Counted from the stretch's first letter, positions 1 through 7,386 are shown. The stretch is 16,153 bases of DNA from Bacillota bacterium (GCA_017549385.1 JAFYUX010000172.1:1-16153); one strand, 5' to 3'. The notes: generated from the sequence alone by a model not told the origin. Numbers and translations: made by a program.

Positions 1-654
1 CTTGCTCAAAACCGTGGCATTATGGCAGACACAGAACAGATCATCATAGGTTCCGGTTCCGAATACCTCTACTCCCTCCTCATCGAACTTTTAGGCAGAG
101 ACAAAGTTTTCGGCATCGAATCCCCATCCTACAATAAGATCGAACAGGTCTACACCTCTGCAGATATCGCCATAGAAAAGCTCCCTCTTGGCAAGGATGG
201 TATCGAGAGCTCCGCTCTCAGAAACTGCAACGCAGACATACTCCACATATCACCTTACCGCAGTTATCCCAGCGGTGTAACTGCCACTGCATCAAAGAGA
301 CACGAATATCTCAGATGGGCACAGAAAGAAAACAGATTTATCATCGAAGATGACTTTGAATCAGAGTTCTCAGTTTCAAAGAAAACAGAAGATACACTCT
401 TCTCCCATTCTCAAAGCGACAATGTCATCTACATGAACACCTTCACTAAAACAGTATCCTCATCTTTCCGAGCAGGATACATGGTACTCCCAAAAGATCT
501 GGCAGCAAAATACGAAAAAGAACTGGGCTTTTACTCCTGCACAGTTCCGACATACATCCAGCTTGTCCTGGCCAGACTCATTACAAACGGCGACTTCGAA
601 AGACATATAAATCGCGTAAGACGAGCAAAGAGGAAACAACTTAATTGTAAATAA
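1..654 (+). pseudogene. MocR/GabR-type PLP-dependent regulator, aminotransferase-like domain, 5' cut by window and 3' truncated
   Basis: The frame is open from base 1, so the N-terminal winged-helix DNA-binding domain, if present, lies outside the window. The visible part matches the fold-type I aminotransferase domain of MocR regulators. It has the QIIIGSGSEYL stretch that begins the domain, the EDDFESEF block corresponding to the PLP-ring-binding DDYDSEF, and NTFTKT with the Schiff-base lysine at 448-450, followed by the conserved Arg in FRAGYMVLP. Only about 67 residues follow that lysine. GabR-like proteins have roughly 160 there, so about 100 C-terminal residues are missing and the frame ends in an atypical KRKQLNCK. 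A stand-alone class I aminotransferase is a less likely alternative. I infer a decayed or truncated gene next to a toxin-antitoxin insertion. Family assignment is fairly sure; loss of function is inferred. Confidence 0.7.
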
Positions 655-676
655 ACGGGAATCCAAATAAACTAAA

Positions 677-712
677 AAACCATGACCTGCATCATCATGC
701 CTGTCATGGTTT
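677..712. terminator. Bidirectional intrinsic terminator between the MocR remnant and the toxin gene
   Basis: A 10-bp perfect stem (AAACCATGAC / GTCATGGTTT) encloses a 16-nt loop that can itself pair GCAT with ATGC. On the minus strand it is followed by a run of six T, so it best serves the toxin-antitoxin transcript. On the plus strand it is followed by ATTTTC. Confidence 0.75.
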
Positions 713-720
713 ATTTTCTC

Positions 721-987
721 TTACTTATATATGTTTCTTCTATGACCAACTGTAATCACTAAAATTACAATCCTGTCATCTTCTATTTCGGCGATAATAC
801 GATAATCACCTATACGGTATCTCCACTGGCCGCTTTTATCGCCTACCAATCCTTTTCCGTGCTGTCTGGGATTTTCACAGCCCACCAGATTTTTTTCAAT
901 CCATCCGAAAATCAGACTTCGAGTATGCTTGTCCAGTTTTTTTAAATCTTTAATTGCCTGCTGCGTATATTCTACATTGTATTTCAT
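721..987 (-). CDS. RelE/ParE-superfamily toxin of a type II toxin-antitoxin pair
   Basis: An 88-residue basic protein of the usual RelE length. It starts MKYNVEYTQQAIKDLKKLDK, with an N-terminal helix rich in Lys and Leu. The core has the family pattern of Arg/Gly followed by WRYRIGDYRII and a strand ending VITVGHRRNIY, whose basic C-terminal residues are typical of ribosome-dependent RelE RNases. I chose ATG at 987 because it overlaps the antitoxin stop as TGATG, the standard translational coupling; an in-frame TTG at 990 is less likely. RelE relatives cleave mRNA in the ribosomal A site, but ParE relatives poison gyrase and the sequence alone does not fully separate the two. The upstream antitoxin gene and shared promoter support the TA assignment. 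Confidence 0.85.
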   Translation of the reverse strand: MKYNVEYTQQAIKDLKKLDKHTRSLIFGWIEKNLVGCENPRQHGKGLVGDKSGQWRYRIGDYRIIAEIEDDRIVILVITVGHRRNIYK

Positions 988-1211
988 CAATCTAAATCCA
1001 GCATCTTTCTTGCTTCGTCATGAGTATATGTTACCGGATTTTCACGATATTCTGCAATTGCCTTTCTATAGGCAACCAGATCGTACTCTTCTTCTATACG
1101 TTCTATAACAGCCTGTCGGATAAATTCAGAAACATTTAATTTATTTAATTCCGCATATTTTTTAATTAACATAGAATCATCATCACTTAATCTGAGAGAA
1201 ATTATCGCCAT
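987..1211 (-). CDS. Ribbon-helix-helix antitoxin (RelB/DUF6290-like)
   Basis: A 74-residue acidic protein. The N-terminus (MAIISLRLSDDDSMLIKKYA) has the alternating strand and first helix of a ribbon-helix-helix DNA-binding domain, followed by LNVSEFIRQAVIERIE as the second helix. The remaining roughly 30 residues would wrap the toxin. The start is decided by spacing: GGAG at 1219-1222 lies 7 nt from ATG 1211 but only 1 nt from the upstream in-frame ATG at 1217, so 1211 is preferred. Its stop overlaps the toxin start by one base. Proteins of this kind neutralise the toxin and, bound to it, repress their own promoter; the repeats at 1229-1251 are the likely operator. Confidence 0.85.
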   Translation of the reverse strand: MAIISLRLSDDDSMLIKKYAELNKLNVSEFIRQAVIERIEEEYDLVAYRKAIAEYRENPVTYTHDEARKMLDLD

Positions 1212-1228
1212 GTTCATTCTCCTTTCTC

Positions 1229-1251
1229 TGTGTATTACATTGTATTACACA
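1229..1251. promoter_or_regulatory. Probable autoregulatory operator of the toxin-antitoxin pair
   Basis: On the minus strand TGTAATACA occurs twice, starting at 1249 and 1239, exactly 10 bp apart (one helical turn). The block is bounded by the inverted ends TGTGTA and TACACA. It covers the -10 box and expected start site, the usual place for ribbon-helix-helix repression. Function is inferred from position and symmetry. Confidence 0.6.
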
Positions 1252-1268
1252 GTCTGATGTTTCGTCAA
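1239..1268 (-). promoter_or_regulatory. Promoter of the toxin-antitoxin pair
   Basis: On the minus strand, -35 TTGACG (1268-1263), an 18-nt spacer and -10 TACAAT (1244-1239), each one base from consensus. The -35 box overlaps the stop codon of the upstream lipoprotein gene (TTGACG contains its TGA). The expected start gives a leader of only about 20 nt. Confidence 0.65.
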
Positions 1269-1930
1269 TATTTGTTTTCTCCATCCATTTCAGCAAATTT
1301 AACAGACTCATATCCTCTAGGAGCAAATAATGTATATCTTGTATATGTAGTCCCTGATCCTTTTTTCTGTGTTTCTTCAGTCATCTGTTTCAAACAATCC
1401 GTAAGCTTAGTTATTTGAGCAAATACATCTTCACGTATAGATTCGTCCATAATTGAAAGCTTCTTCAAGTCATGAGCACTATCGTAAATAACCCTATTCG
1501 AGTCTATTACATCATCTGTTATATATTTCTCAGCATTTATATCTAAAAAGATTCTTTCCATCTCTTTCAAATATCTCCATGATGCATCGTCATATTCATT
1601 CAGCGCAGCATGGTATTCTTTATTTTGAACTATTTCACTGTTTAAGTCTGCATATGCATGACTAAACGTAAAACTATCGTCTGCTTCTATACAACCTGCC
1701 AAATAACCTTGGATATATGCGATTTCTTCTTTAGATATGTCATCTTCATTTAATGAGCCTATCATCCATGACACTTTAGCGACTCTCTCTAAACTTGCAT
1801 TATATATAGATTCAAATGCAATGTTATTTGCTTCACTTTCTGATTCATAAATTGCATTGCTTGTGCATGAACACAATATCAAAAGAATTGCAAGTACTAC
1901 GCTCATTTTCGTTAGAACTTTTCTGTGCAT
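1265..1930 (-). CDS. Secreted lipoprotein of unknown function
   Basis: A 221-residue protein with a type II signal peptide: basic MHRKVLTK, a hydrophobic core, and lipobox LCSC with Cys22 as the expected lipidated residue. The mature part is mostly helical-looking, charged and Asp/Glu-rich, with no domain I recognise. The start is supported by AAGGAGG 9 nt upstream. A TATAAT lies at 1957-1952 on the minus strand, but I see no matching -35, so the promoter is uncertain. The coding sequence looks more AT-rich than the leu genes downstream of it, and it sits between the leu terminator and a toxin-antitoxin pair, which suggests accessory DNA. No terminator separates it from the toxin-antitoxin promoter. 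Confidence 0.75.
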   Translation of the reverse strand: MHRKVLTKMSVVLAILLILCSCTSNAIYESESEANNIAFESIYNASLERVAKVSWMIGSLNEDDISKEEIAYIQGYLAGCIEADDSFTFSHAYADLNSEIVQNKEYHAALNEYDDASWRYLKEMERIFLDINAEKYITDDVIDSNRVIYDSAHDLKKLSIMDESIREDVFAQITKLTDCLKQMTEETQKKGSGTTYTRYTLFAPRGYESVKFAEMDGENKY

Positions 1931-2038
1931 AACTTATGACCTCCTTAGCTCATTATACTACTTATATCTAACCATGCCGCCTATATCTATAACAACCGAA
2001 ACCCGAATTTGTTACATAAAAATTTTGACTTATATAAC

Positions 2039-2070
2039 AAACTCCTGTCGATATTACTCGACAGGAGTTT
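2039..2070 (-). terminator. Intrinsic terminator of the leucine operon
   Basis: A perfect 13-bp stem (AAACTCCTGTCGA / TCGACAGGAGTTT) with a 6-nt loop begins 14 bases after the leuB stop. It is followed on the minus strand by a T-rich TTTGTTATAT stretch. Confidence 0.85.
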
Positions 2071-2083
2071 AGATTTCAATTTC

Positions 2084-3157
2084 TTATTTAATCGCTTCAG
2101 CGATGAGTCTACCAGTTTCAACTGTACCGTAAACCTTTTCGCCTGGCTTTGCGATATCGCCAGTTCTAACGCCATCAGCGAGAACCTGCTTAACAGCATT
2201 TTCGATTGCATCAGCTTCTGCACCGAGGTTGAATGTGTATCTGAGCATCATAGCTGCAGAGAGGATAGTTGCCATTGGGTTTGCAATGTCCTTGCCAGCG
2301 ATGTCAGGAGCAGAACCGTGGATTGGTTCGTACATACCAAAGCTGCCTGTTGCAAGTGATGCAGATGGAAGCATACCGATAGAACCTGTTACCTGGCTCG
2401 CTTCGTCAGAAAGGATATCACCAAAGATGTTGCTTGTGAGGATGATATCGAACTGCTTTGGATTTCTTACGATCTGCATAGCAGCGTTATCTACGTAGAA
2501 GTGGTTGAGTTCTACTTCTGGGTAGTCAGCAGCCATTTCAGTTACAACTCTTCTCCAGAGTCTTGAGCTGTCTAAAACGTTAGCCTTATCTACGCTTGTA
2601 ACCTTCTTGCCTCTCTTCATAGCCATATCGAAAGCAACTTCAGCGATTCTCTTTACTTCGCCTTCAGAGTACATTTCGATATCGTAAGCAGCAGGACCCA
2701 TGTCAGTCATCTTTGTGCCTCTTTCGCCAAAGTAGATACCGCCAGTGAGTTCTCTTACTACTACCATGTCGAGACCACCTTCTACCAGTTCTGGCTTGAG
2801 TGGGCATGCGTCTGCAAGTTCTTCGAACATCATTGCAGGACGGATGTTAGCAAAGAGACCGAGCTCTTTTCTGATACCTAAGAGAGCTCTTTCTGGTCTG
2901 AGATCACTTGGCATATCATCCCACTTTGGACCGCCTACAGCGCCTAAGAGTACTGCGTCGCTTGCCTTACAAACGTCGATTGTGCTCTGAGGAAGCGGAA
3001 TGCCGTATTCGTCGATAGCGCAACCGCCAGCTAAAACTTCTGTATAGTTGAACTTGTGTCCGTAGATTTCACCAACCTTATCAAGTGCGAGGAGCGCCTG
3101 GTCTACAACTGAAGGACCGATACCATCGCCTTTGATGACTGCAATATTGAATTCCAT
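2084..3157 (-). CDS. leuB: 3-isopropylmalate dehydrogenase
   Basis: A 357-residue cytoplasmic enzyme of full family length. It oxidises and decarboxylates (2R,3S)-3-isopropylmalate with NAD to 4-methyl-2-oxopentanoate, the last dedicated step before transamination to leucine. Visible family features: GDGIGP at 10-15, substrate-binding arginines around 97-106 and Arg135, the Tyr142 region (IYFGERG), catalytic Lys191 in KANV, Asp223 in VDNAA, the metal-binding signature NIFGDILSDE at 243-252, and the nucleotide loop GSAPDIAGKDIANP at 281-294. The start is supported by AGGAG 9 nt upstream. It is the last gene of leuACDB, 70 bp after leuD, with a short hairpin in that gap. Confidence 0.97.
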   Translation of the reverse strand: MEFNIAVIKGDGIGPSVVDQALLALDKVGEIYGHKFNYTEVLAGGCAIDEYGIPLPQSTIDVCKASDAVLLGAVGGPKWDDMPSDLRPERALLGIRKELGLFANIRPAMMFEELADACPLKPELVEGGLDMVVVRELTGGIYFGERGTKMTDMGPAAYDIEMYSEGEVKRIAEVAFDMAMKRGKKVTSVDKANVLDSSRLWRRVVTEMAADYPEVELNHFYVDNAAMQIVRNPKQFDIILTSNIFGDILSDEASQVTGSIGMLPSASLATGSFGMYEPIHGSAPDIAGKDIANPMATILSAAMMLRYTFNLGAEADAIENAVKQVLADGVRTGDIAKPGEKVYGTVETGRLIAEAIK

Positions 3158-3199
3158 AATGATTTTCTCCTTTTATATAAGGCAGTCCCCGCCGATCCT

Positions 3200-3214
3200 G
3201 TCAGCGGAGCTGTC
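3200..3214. repeat. Short GNA-triloop hairpin in the leuD-leuB gap
   Basis: CAGC-GGA-GCTG forms a 4-bp stem on a GGA triloop closed by C-G, extended beyond one T/T mismatch by a G-C pair. The 18 bases 3200-3217 recur exactly at 13041-13058. Similar GCGNAGC cores lie at 5056-5070, 6716-6722 (other strand) and 14150-14160. Confidence 0.45.
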
Positions 3215-3227
3215 GTCATTTGTGATT

Positions 3228-3716
3228 TTATTTTTCCTGAAGCTTGCTTGCTGTGTAGTTTACAAGACCTTCCTGAGCGATGAGGCTCTGGAGGAATTCA
3301 GGAAGTGGTTCTGACTGGTAAGTTTCGCCCTTAGTGTGGTTTGTGATAACACCTGTGTCGAAGTTTACATCAATGTCATCGCCAGCGCTGATCTTTTCTG
3401 CTGCTTCTGTGCATTCCATGATAGGAAGACCGATGTTGATGCAGTTTCTGAAGAAGATACGTGCGAAAGATGATGCGATAACGCACTTGATACCTGCTGC
3501 CTTGATAGCGATAGGAGCGTGTTCTCTTGAAGAACCGCAACCGAAGTTTTTATCAGCAACGATAAAATCGCCTTCTACTACCTTGCCGGCAAACTGTGCG
3601 TCGATGTCTTCCATGCAGTGCTTTGCAAGCTCTGCTGGATCAGATGTGTTGAGATATCTAGCTGGGATGATAACGTCTGTATCTACGTTGTCACCATATT
3701 TAAATGCATAGCTCAT
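3228..3716 (-). CDS. leuD: 3-isopropylmalate dehydratase, small subunit
   Basis: A 162-residue swivel-domain subunit that pairs with LeuC to isomerise 2- to 3-isopropylmalate. The N-terminus carries the family's [12 protein letters not shown] (11-22), and [10 protein letters not shown] at 59-68 is the substrate-binding loop. The length matches the short (archaeal/clostridial) LeuD type that accompanies a LeuC of about 420 residues. The start has GGAG 7 nt upstream. It follows leuC after 24 bp, so the subunits are co-translated from one message. Confidence 0.96.
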   Translation of the reverse strand: MSYAFKYGDNVDTDVIIPARYLNTSDPAELAKHCMEDIDAQFAGKVVEGDFIVADKNFGCGSSREHAPIAIKAAGIKCVIASSFARIFFRNCINIGLPIMECTEAAEKISAGDDIDVNFDTGVITNHTKGETYQSEPLPEFLQSLIAQEGLVNYTASKLQEK

Positions 3717-3740
3717 GTCTTTTCTCCTTTTCCCTTTTCT

Positions 3741-5000
3741 TTAAAGATCTTCCGGACCTGCAATCTTGCCTGCTACAGCTGAAGCTGCTGCTACTGCAGG
3801 GCTTGCGAGGTATACTTCAGATTCTACGTGACCCATACGACCTACGAAGTTTCTGTTTGTTGTTGCAACTGCTCTTTCGCCAGCTGCAAGGATACCCATG
3901 TGGCCGCCGAGACATGGACCGCATGTAGGTGTAGAGAATACTGCACCTGCATCGATAAATGTTTCAGCCCAGCCGCGCTGGATACATTCTTTGTAGATGT
4001 TCTGTGTACCAGGGAAAATGATACATCTTACGTTGTCAGCAACCTTTCTGTCTTTGAGGATCTTTGCTGCAACTTCCATATCTGAAATGTTACCGTTTGT
4101 GCATGAACCGATAACAACCTGATCGATTACTACATCGCCAACATTGTCGATTGTTCTTGTGTTTTCTGGGAGATGCGGGAATGCAACTGTAGACTTGATC
4201 TGGGACAGATCGATAACGTATGTTTCGTCGTATTCTGCATCTGCGTCAGCTTCGAATACAGTGTATTCTCTCTTTGCTCTGCCGTCTAAGTAAGCGATTG
4301 TGATATCGTCAACAGGGAAGATACCGTTCTTTGCGCCAGCTTCGATAGCCATGTTGCAGATAGTGAGTCTTGCGTCCATGTTGAGGTACTTAACGCCTTC
4401 GCCAGTGAATTCCATTGACTTGTATCTTGCACCTTCTACACCGATCATACCGATGATGTGGAGGATAACGTCCTTGCCGCTAACCCAACCCTGTGGCTGG
4501 CCAACGAGTTCGAACTTGATAGCTGAAGGAACCTTGAACCAAGAGTAACCACGAGCCATACCAGCTGCGATATCTGTAGAACCCATACCTGTAGAGAATG
4601 CGCCTAACGCACCGTATGTACATGTGTGAGAGTCAGCACCGATAACAACGTCACCAGCAACTACGAGACCCTGTTCAGGTAAGAGAGCGTGTTCGATACC
4701 AACACGACCAACTTCAAAATAGTTAGTGAGTTCCTGACCTCTTGCGAATTCTCTCATCATCTTGCACTGCTCAGCAGCCTTGATGTCCTTGTTTGGTGTA
4801 AAGTGGTCAGGTACGAGGTAAACTCTGTCCTTGTCGAATACTTCTGTAGCACCCATACCAGGAAGCTGCTTGATAGCAACTGGACCTGTGATGTCGTTAG
4901 CGAGAACTGCATCGAGCTTTGCTTCGATGAACTGTCCAGCCTTAACTGATTCGAGACCCGCATGTGCTGCGAGAATCTTCTGAGTCATGGTCATTCCCAT
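3741..5000 (-). CDS. leuC: 3-isopropylmalate dehydratase, large subunit
   Basis: A 419-residue aconitase-family subunit. The [4Fe-4S] cluster ligands are present as Cys300 (GSCTNG) and Cys360 and Cys363 (CGPCLGG). [13 protein letters not shown] (121-133) and the C-terminal NRNFVGRMG are further family landmarks. The length fits the shorter LeuC2-type protein rather than the 460-470 residue enterobacterial form. The start is preceded by a modest AAAGGAA about 11 nt upstream; in-frame ATGs at codons 3 and 5 are possible but lie farther from it. It follows leuA after 77 bp that hold a hairpin. Confidence 0.96.
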   Translation of the reverse strand: MGMTMTQKILAAHAGLESVKAGQFIEAKLDAVLANDITGPVAIKQLPGMGATEVFDKDRVYLVPDHFTPNKDIKAAEQCKMMREFARGQELTNYFEVGRVGIEHALLPEQGLVVAGDVVIGADSHTCTYGALGAFSTGMGSTDIAAGMARGYSWFKVPSAIKFELVGQPQGWVSGKDVILHIIGMIGVEGARYKSMEFTGEGVKYLNMDARLTICNMAIEAGAKNGIFPVDDITIAYLDGRAKREYTVFEADADAEYDETYVIDLSQIKSTVAFPHLPENTRTIDNVGDVVIDQVVIGSCTNGNISDMEVAAKILKDRKVADNVRCIIFPGTQNIYKECIQRGWAETFIDAGAVFSTPTCGPCLGGHMGILAAGERAVATTNRNFVGRMGHVESEVYLASPAVAAASAVAGKIAGPEDL

Positions 5001-5046
5001 AATAGATTGTTTCCTTTCTTATATATGAATTTCTGTATGCATAATT

Positions 5047-5075
5047 CTGATATACGATGGCTCCGCCATCATCAG
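5047..5075. repeat. Intercistronic hairpin just after the leuA stop
   Basis: A 6-bp stem GATGGC/GCCATC on a three-base loop (GGA on the mRNA strand), with an outer CTGAT/ATCAG pairing interrupted by a one-sided 4-base bulge. It lies 2 bases after the leuA stop and has no T-run, so it is not a terminator. An mRNA-processing or stabilising role is possible but unproven. It shares the GCGGAGC core with the element at 3200-3214. Confidence 0.5.
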
Positions 5076-5077
5076 GA

Positions 5078-6613
5078 TTAGTTCATTTCCTTGTGAGATT
5101 CTTCTTCGTAGATCATCTTGTTTACTGCGTTGATGTAAGCGATGAGAGATGCTTCGATAACGTCAGTACTGAGACCTCTACCCTTTGTAGTTGAATTCTT
5201 TTTGCCTTCTTCGCTGATAGCAACAGTTGCATCACCTAAAGCGTCCTTACCGTCAGTGTTTGAAGAAAGCTTGTAGTCTTCGAGGTGGAGCTTTCTGCCA
5301 ACGATCTTTTCGATTGCGTGGAACGCTGCATCGATAGGACCATCACCAACAGCAACCTTTTCGATTCTCTTGCCGTTCTTGATAACTGCTACATTTGCTG
5401 TAGATGTGATTGTGTTACCAGAGTTGATAACGAATCTATCAAGCTTGAATGTCTGTGGAATCTGGATATTTGACTTTGTAACGATAGCTTCGATATCGCT
5501 GTCGTATACCTGCTTTTTCTTGTCTGCAAGATCCTTGAACTTAACGAATGCTTCTTCCAGTTCTTCGTTAGTAACTTCGTAACCCAGTTCCTGAATACGA
5601 GCCTTGAGAGCAGCCTTACCAGAGTGCTTGCCCAGTACTAAGCTCTTTTCTGTGATACCGATTGACTCTGGAGTCATGATTTCGTAAGTTTCCTTGTTCT
5701 TTAATACGCCGTCCTGGTGGATGCCTGCTTCGTGAGCAAATGCGTTTTCACCAACGATAGCCTTGTTAGGCTGAACCTTAACACCTGTGATACGAGACAG
5801 GAGCTTTGATGTACGCATGATTTCTGTAGTTACGATGCGTGTTTCTGCCTTGTAAAGGTCTTTTCTTGTTCTGAGAGCCATTACGATTTCTTCTAATGAA
5901 GCGTTACCAGCTCTTTCGCCGATACCGTTTACAGTACATTCTACCTGAGTAGCGCCTGCTCTAACTGCTGCTAAAGAATTTGCTACAGCGAGACCTAAGT
6001 CATTGTGGCAGTGAACAGAGATATCAACCTTATCTAATGCAGGACATCTGTCTCTGAGAGCCATAATGAAGTTGTAGTACTCATCAGGAGTTGTGTAACC
6101 AACTGTATCTGGAATATTGATAGTAGTAGCACCAGCCTTGATAACCTTATCAAAGATCTTAGCAAGGAACTCTACGTCTGATCTTGTTGCGTCTTCTGCT
6201 GAGAATTCGATGTTAGAAACATACTTCTTAGCGTACTTTACCATTGCTTCTGCGCTGTCGATAACAGCATCTGGATTCATCTGAAGCTTATACTGCATGT
6301 GAATAGGAGAAGTAGCGATAAATGTGTGGATTCTTGGAGAAACCGCACCCTTTACTGCTTCGTATGCCTTGTCGATATCGCCAGGGAGTGCTCTAGCTAA
6401 GCTGGCAACTGTACAGTTCTTCATAGTTTCAGCAATAGTCTTTACTGACTTGAAGTCCCCTGGAGAAGAAGCTGCAAAGCCTGCTTCCATAACGTCGATA
6501 TTAAGTCTTTCGAGCTGCTTTGCCATTTCGATTTTTTCTTTAAGGTTCATGCTGCAGCCTGGTGACTGCTCGCCATCACGTAATGTAGTGTCGAAAATTT
6601 TGATCTGTTTCAT
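5078..6613 (-). CDS. leuA: 2-isopropylmalate synthase
   Basis: A 511-residue cytoplasmic enzyme that condenses acetyl-CoA with 3-methyl-2-oxobutanoate, the committed step of leucine synthesis. The N-terminal HMGL-like TIM barrel has DTTLRDGEQSPG (8-19), with Arg12 and Asp13 catalytic and metal-binding, HCHND (201-205) with the metal-binding histidines, GERAGNASLEE (232-242), and HEAGIHQDG (294-302). Residues from about 385 to 500 form the LeuA regulatory domain that binds leucine for feedback inhibition, so both enzyme feedback and T-box control should act here. AGGAGG lies 8 nt before the ATG. The close relative citramalate synthase is less likely given the full leuCDB operon and the leucine specifier. 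Confidence 0.96.
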   Translation of the reverse strand: MKQIKIFDTTLRDGEQSPGCSMNLKEKIEMAKQLERLNIDVMEAGFAASSPGDFKSVKTIAETMKNCTVASLARALPGDIDKAYEAVKGAVSPRIHTFIATSPIHMQYKLQMNPDAVIDSAEAMVKYAKKYVSNIEFSAEDATRSDVEFLAKIFDKVIKAGATTINIPDTVGYTTPDEYYNFIMALRDRCPALDKVDISVHCHNDLGLAVANSLAAVRAGATQVECTVNGIGERAGNASLEEIVMALRTRKDLYKAETRIVTTEIMRTSKLLSRITGVKVQPNKAIVGENAFAHEAGIHQDGVLKNKETYEIMTPESIGITEKSLVLGKHSGKAALKARIQELGYEVTNEELEEAFVKFKDLADKKKQVYDSDIEAIVTKSNIQIPQTFKLDRFVINSGNTITSTANVAVIKNGKRIEKVAVGDGPIDAAFHAIEKIVGRKLHLEDYKLSSNTDGKDALGDATVAISEEGKKNSTTKGRGLSTDVIEASLIAYINAVNKMIYEEESHKEMN

Positions 6614-6695
6614 TACAATTTCCTCCTAAAATATCTCTTTTGTCGAATACCTAATGTATTTCATCATAGTTTTTCTTATTTGTACTTCAGGTATT

Positions 6696-6739
6696 ACGCA
6701 GTCAGCGTTGTCCTCGCTTCGCTCGGGACGCTGGTGCGT
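6696..6739. repeat. Hairpin 2 in the leuA 5' untranslated region
   Basis: Three stacked pairings (ACGCA/TGCGT, CAGCG/CGCTG, TCC/GGA) enclose a tip which on the mRNA strand is CGAGC-GAA-GCGAG, a GNA triloop on GC pairs above tandem G-A mismatches. It lies downstream of the T-box terminator and 80 bases before leuA. It has no T-run. Confidence 0.5.
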
Positions 6740-6740
6740 T

Positions 6741-6776
6741 TAGTCTGCGCGCTGTATCAAAGATACAGGCAGACTA
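6741..6776. repeat. Hairpin 1 in the leuA 5' untranslated region, directly after the T-box terminator
   Basis: TAGTCTG pairs with CAGACTA and, after a small internal loop, TGTATC pairs with GATACA over an AAA (mRNA: UUU) loop. It begins immediately after the attenuator T-run, so it is made only in read-through transcripts. Confidence 0.55.
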
Positions 6777-7067
6777 TAAAAAAATCCCTGAAGTCCTTAA
6801 TGACTTCAGGGACGATAAATTTCTAAATGATTTACCGCGGTACCACCCTGCTTACTGCATAGATACGCAATCTCTTTAGGTTCTGTCAAACCCTCGGCTA
6901 TGATAACGGTGCCCGTCCGTCATTCCTTACTTTCCACCCGAAATATGAAGTTGGGGAATGCTGCTCTGGAGTGAGACTGTGATATCTGACGTACCGGCTC
7001 GCAGCAACCGCCGGCTCTCTGAAACGCCTTTACGACAAGCACAATAGCTCCGTCTTCGCATTTGTTA
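6777..7067 (-). ncRNA. T-box riboswitch leader of the leucine operon, specifier CUC (Leu)
   Basis: The T-box sequence AGGGTGGTACCGCG is at 6849-6836 on the minus strand; its UGGU should pair with an ACCA tRNA end, as expected for tRNA-Leu with discriminator A. Stem I is bounded by AAUGC near the 5' end and GCAUU about 100 nt later. The apical part has the AGAGAG bulge and the GGUUGCUGCGAG loop region. Above a GGAG/CUCC helix, the 3' side of the specifier loop reads U-CUC-A, giving CUC at 6975-6973, a leucine codon. AGGG of the T-box region can pair with CCCU of the terminator arm, so antiterminator and terminator exclude each other. Uncharged tRNA-Leu should allow read-through into leuACDB. 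Confidence 0.93.
6778..6812 (-). terminator. T-box attenuator terminator
   Basis: An 11-bp stem (TCCCTGAAGTC / GACTTCAGGGA, 6785-6812) with a 6-nt loop is followed on the minus strand by seven T. It is the premature terminator of the leu leader. Confidence 0.92.
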
Positions 7068-7073
7068 GTAAAA

Positions 7074-7103
7074 ATTATATAGCAGTTAATGCTGTCATGT
7101 CAA
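7074..7103 (-). promoter_or_regulatory. Promoter of the T-box/leuACDB operon
   Basis: Consensus TTGACA (7103-7098), an 18-nt spacer and consensus TATAAT (7079-7074) on the minus strand. Transcription should start near 7067, just before stem I of the T-box. Confidence 0.9.
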
Positions 7104-7140
7104 CGGTAAACTGCCCTTTATCGCAAAATTGTGTACAATA

Positions 7141-7332
7141 TTATTGCGTATTTTTTTCGTATTTTACAATGCTTTTTTCCAGCTTTGGTCTGTCGATTCT
7201 CATCTGTGATCCGCAGGTAAGACATTTTATTCTGAAATCCATTCCTGTACGTATAACTTCGAACTGTTTTCCGCCACAAGGATGTTTTTTCTTAAGTTCT
7301 ACGATATCTCCAATATCGATTTTCATCGGCAT
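7141..7332 (-). CDS. DUF951 family protein
   Basis: A 63-residue protein matching the DUF951 pattern: an N-terminal DIGDIVELKKKHPCGG, then FEVIRTGMDFRIKCLTCG. Cys19, Cys37 and Cys40 (with His17 nearby) suggest a small metal-binding site. Function is unknown in the family; related genes often lie near serS and the chromosome-partition genes in Bacillota. The reading frame stays open upstream into serS, but the start at 7332 is fixed by GAGGTG 6 nt before the ATG and by homology beginning there. The serS terminator ends only about 5 nt before this ribosome-binding site and I see no clear promoter in the gap, so expression probably depends on read-through. I see no terminator after it. Confidence 0.88.
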   Translation of the reverse strand: MPMKIDIGDIVELKKKHPCGGKQFEVIRTGMDFRIKCLTCGSQMRIDRPKLEKSIVKYEKNTQ

Positions 7333-7348
7333 ATATATCACCTCGTAT

Positions 7349-7380
7349 AAAAAATGCGGCGGTCGTTTCGGACCGCCGCA
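7349..7380 (-). terminator. Strong terminator between serS and the DUF951 gene
   Basis: A 10-bp GC-rich stem (TGCGGCGGTC / GACCGCCGCA, 7355-7380) with a 6-nt loop is followed on the minus strand by six T. The ribosome-binding site of the next gene starts about 5 nt after the T-run. Confidence 0.85.
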
Positions 7381-7386
7381 GCTCGT

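Noticed and set aside
1857..2072. Plus-strand frame between the lipoprotein gene and leuB
   Set aside because: It runs antisense through the lipoprotein start and the leu terminator and has no ribosome-binding site.
5001..5077. Terminator between leuA and leuC
   Set aside because: The hairpin has no following T-run and the genes are clearly one operon.
7125..7140. ATTGT-GT-ACAAT dyad just after the DUF951 stop, considered as an operator or terminator
   Set aside because: The spacer of two bases is too small for a hairpin, there is no T-run, and it is upstream of the leu -35 box without a known factor. The signal is too weak to report as a feature.
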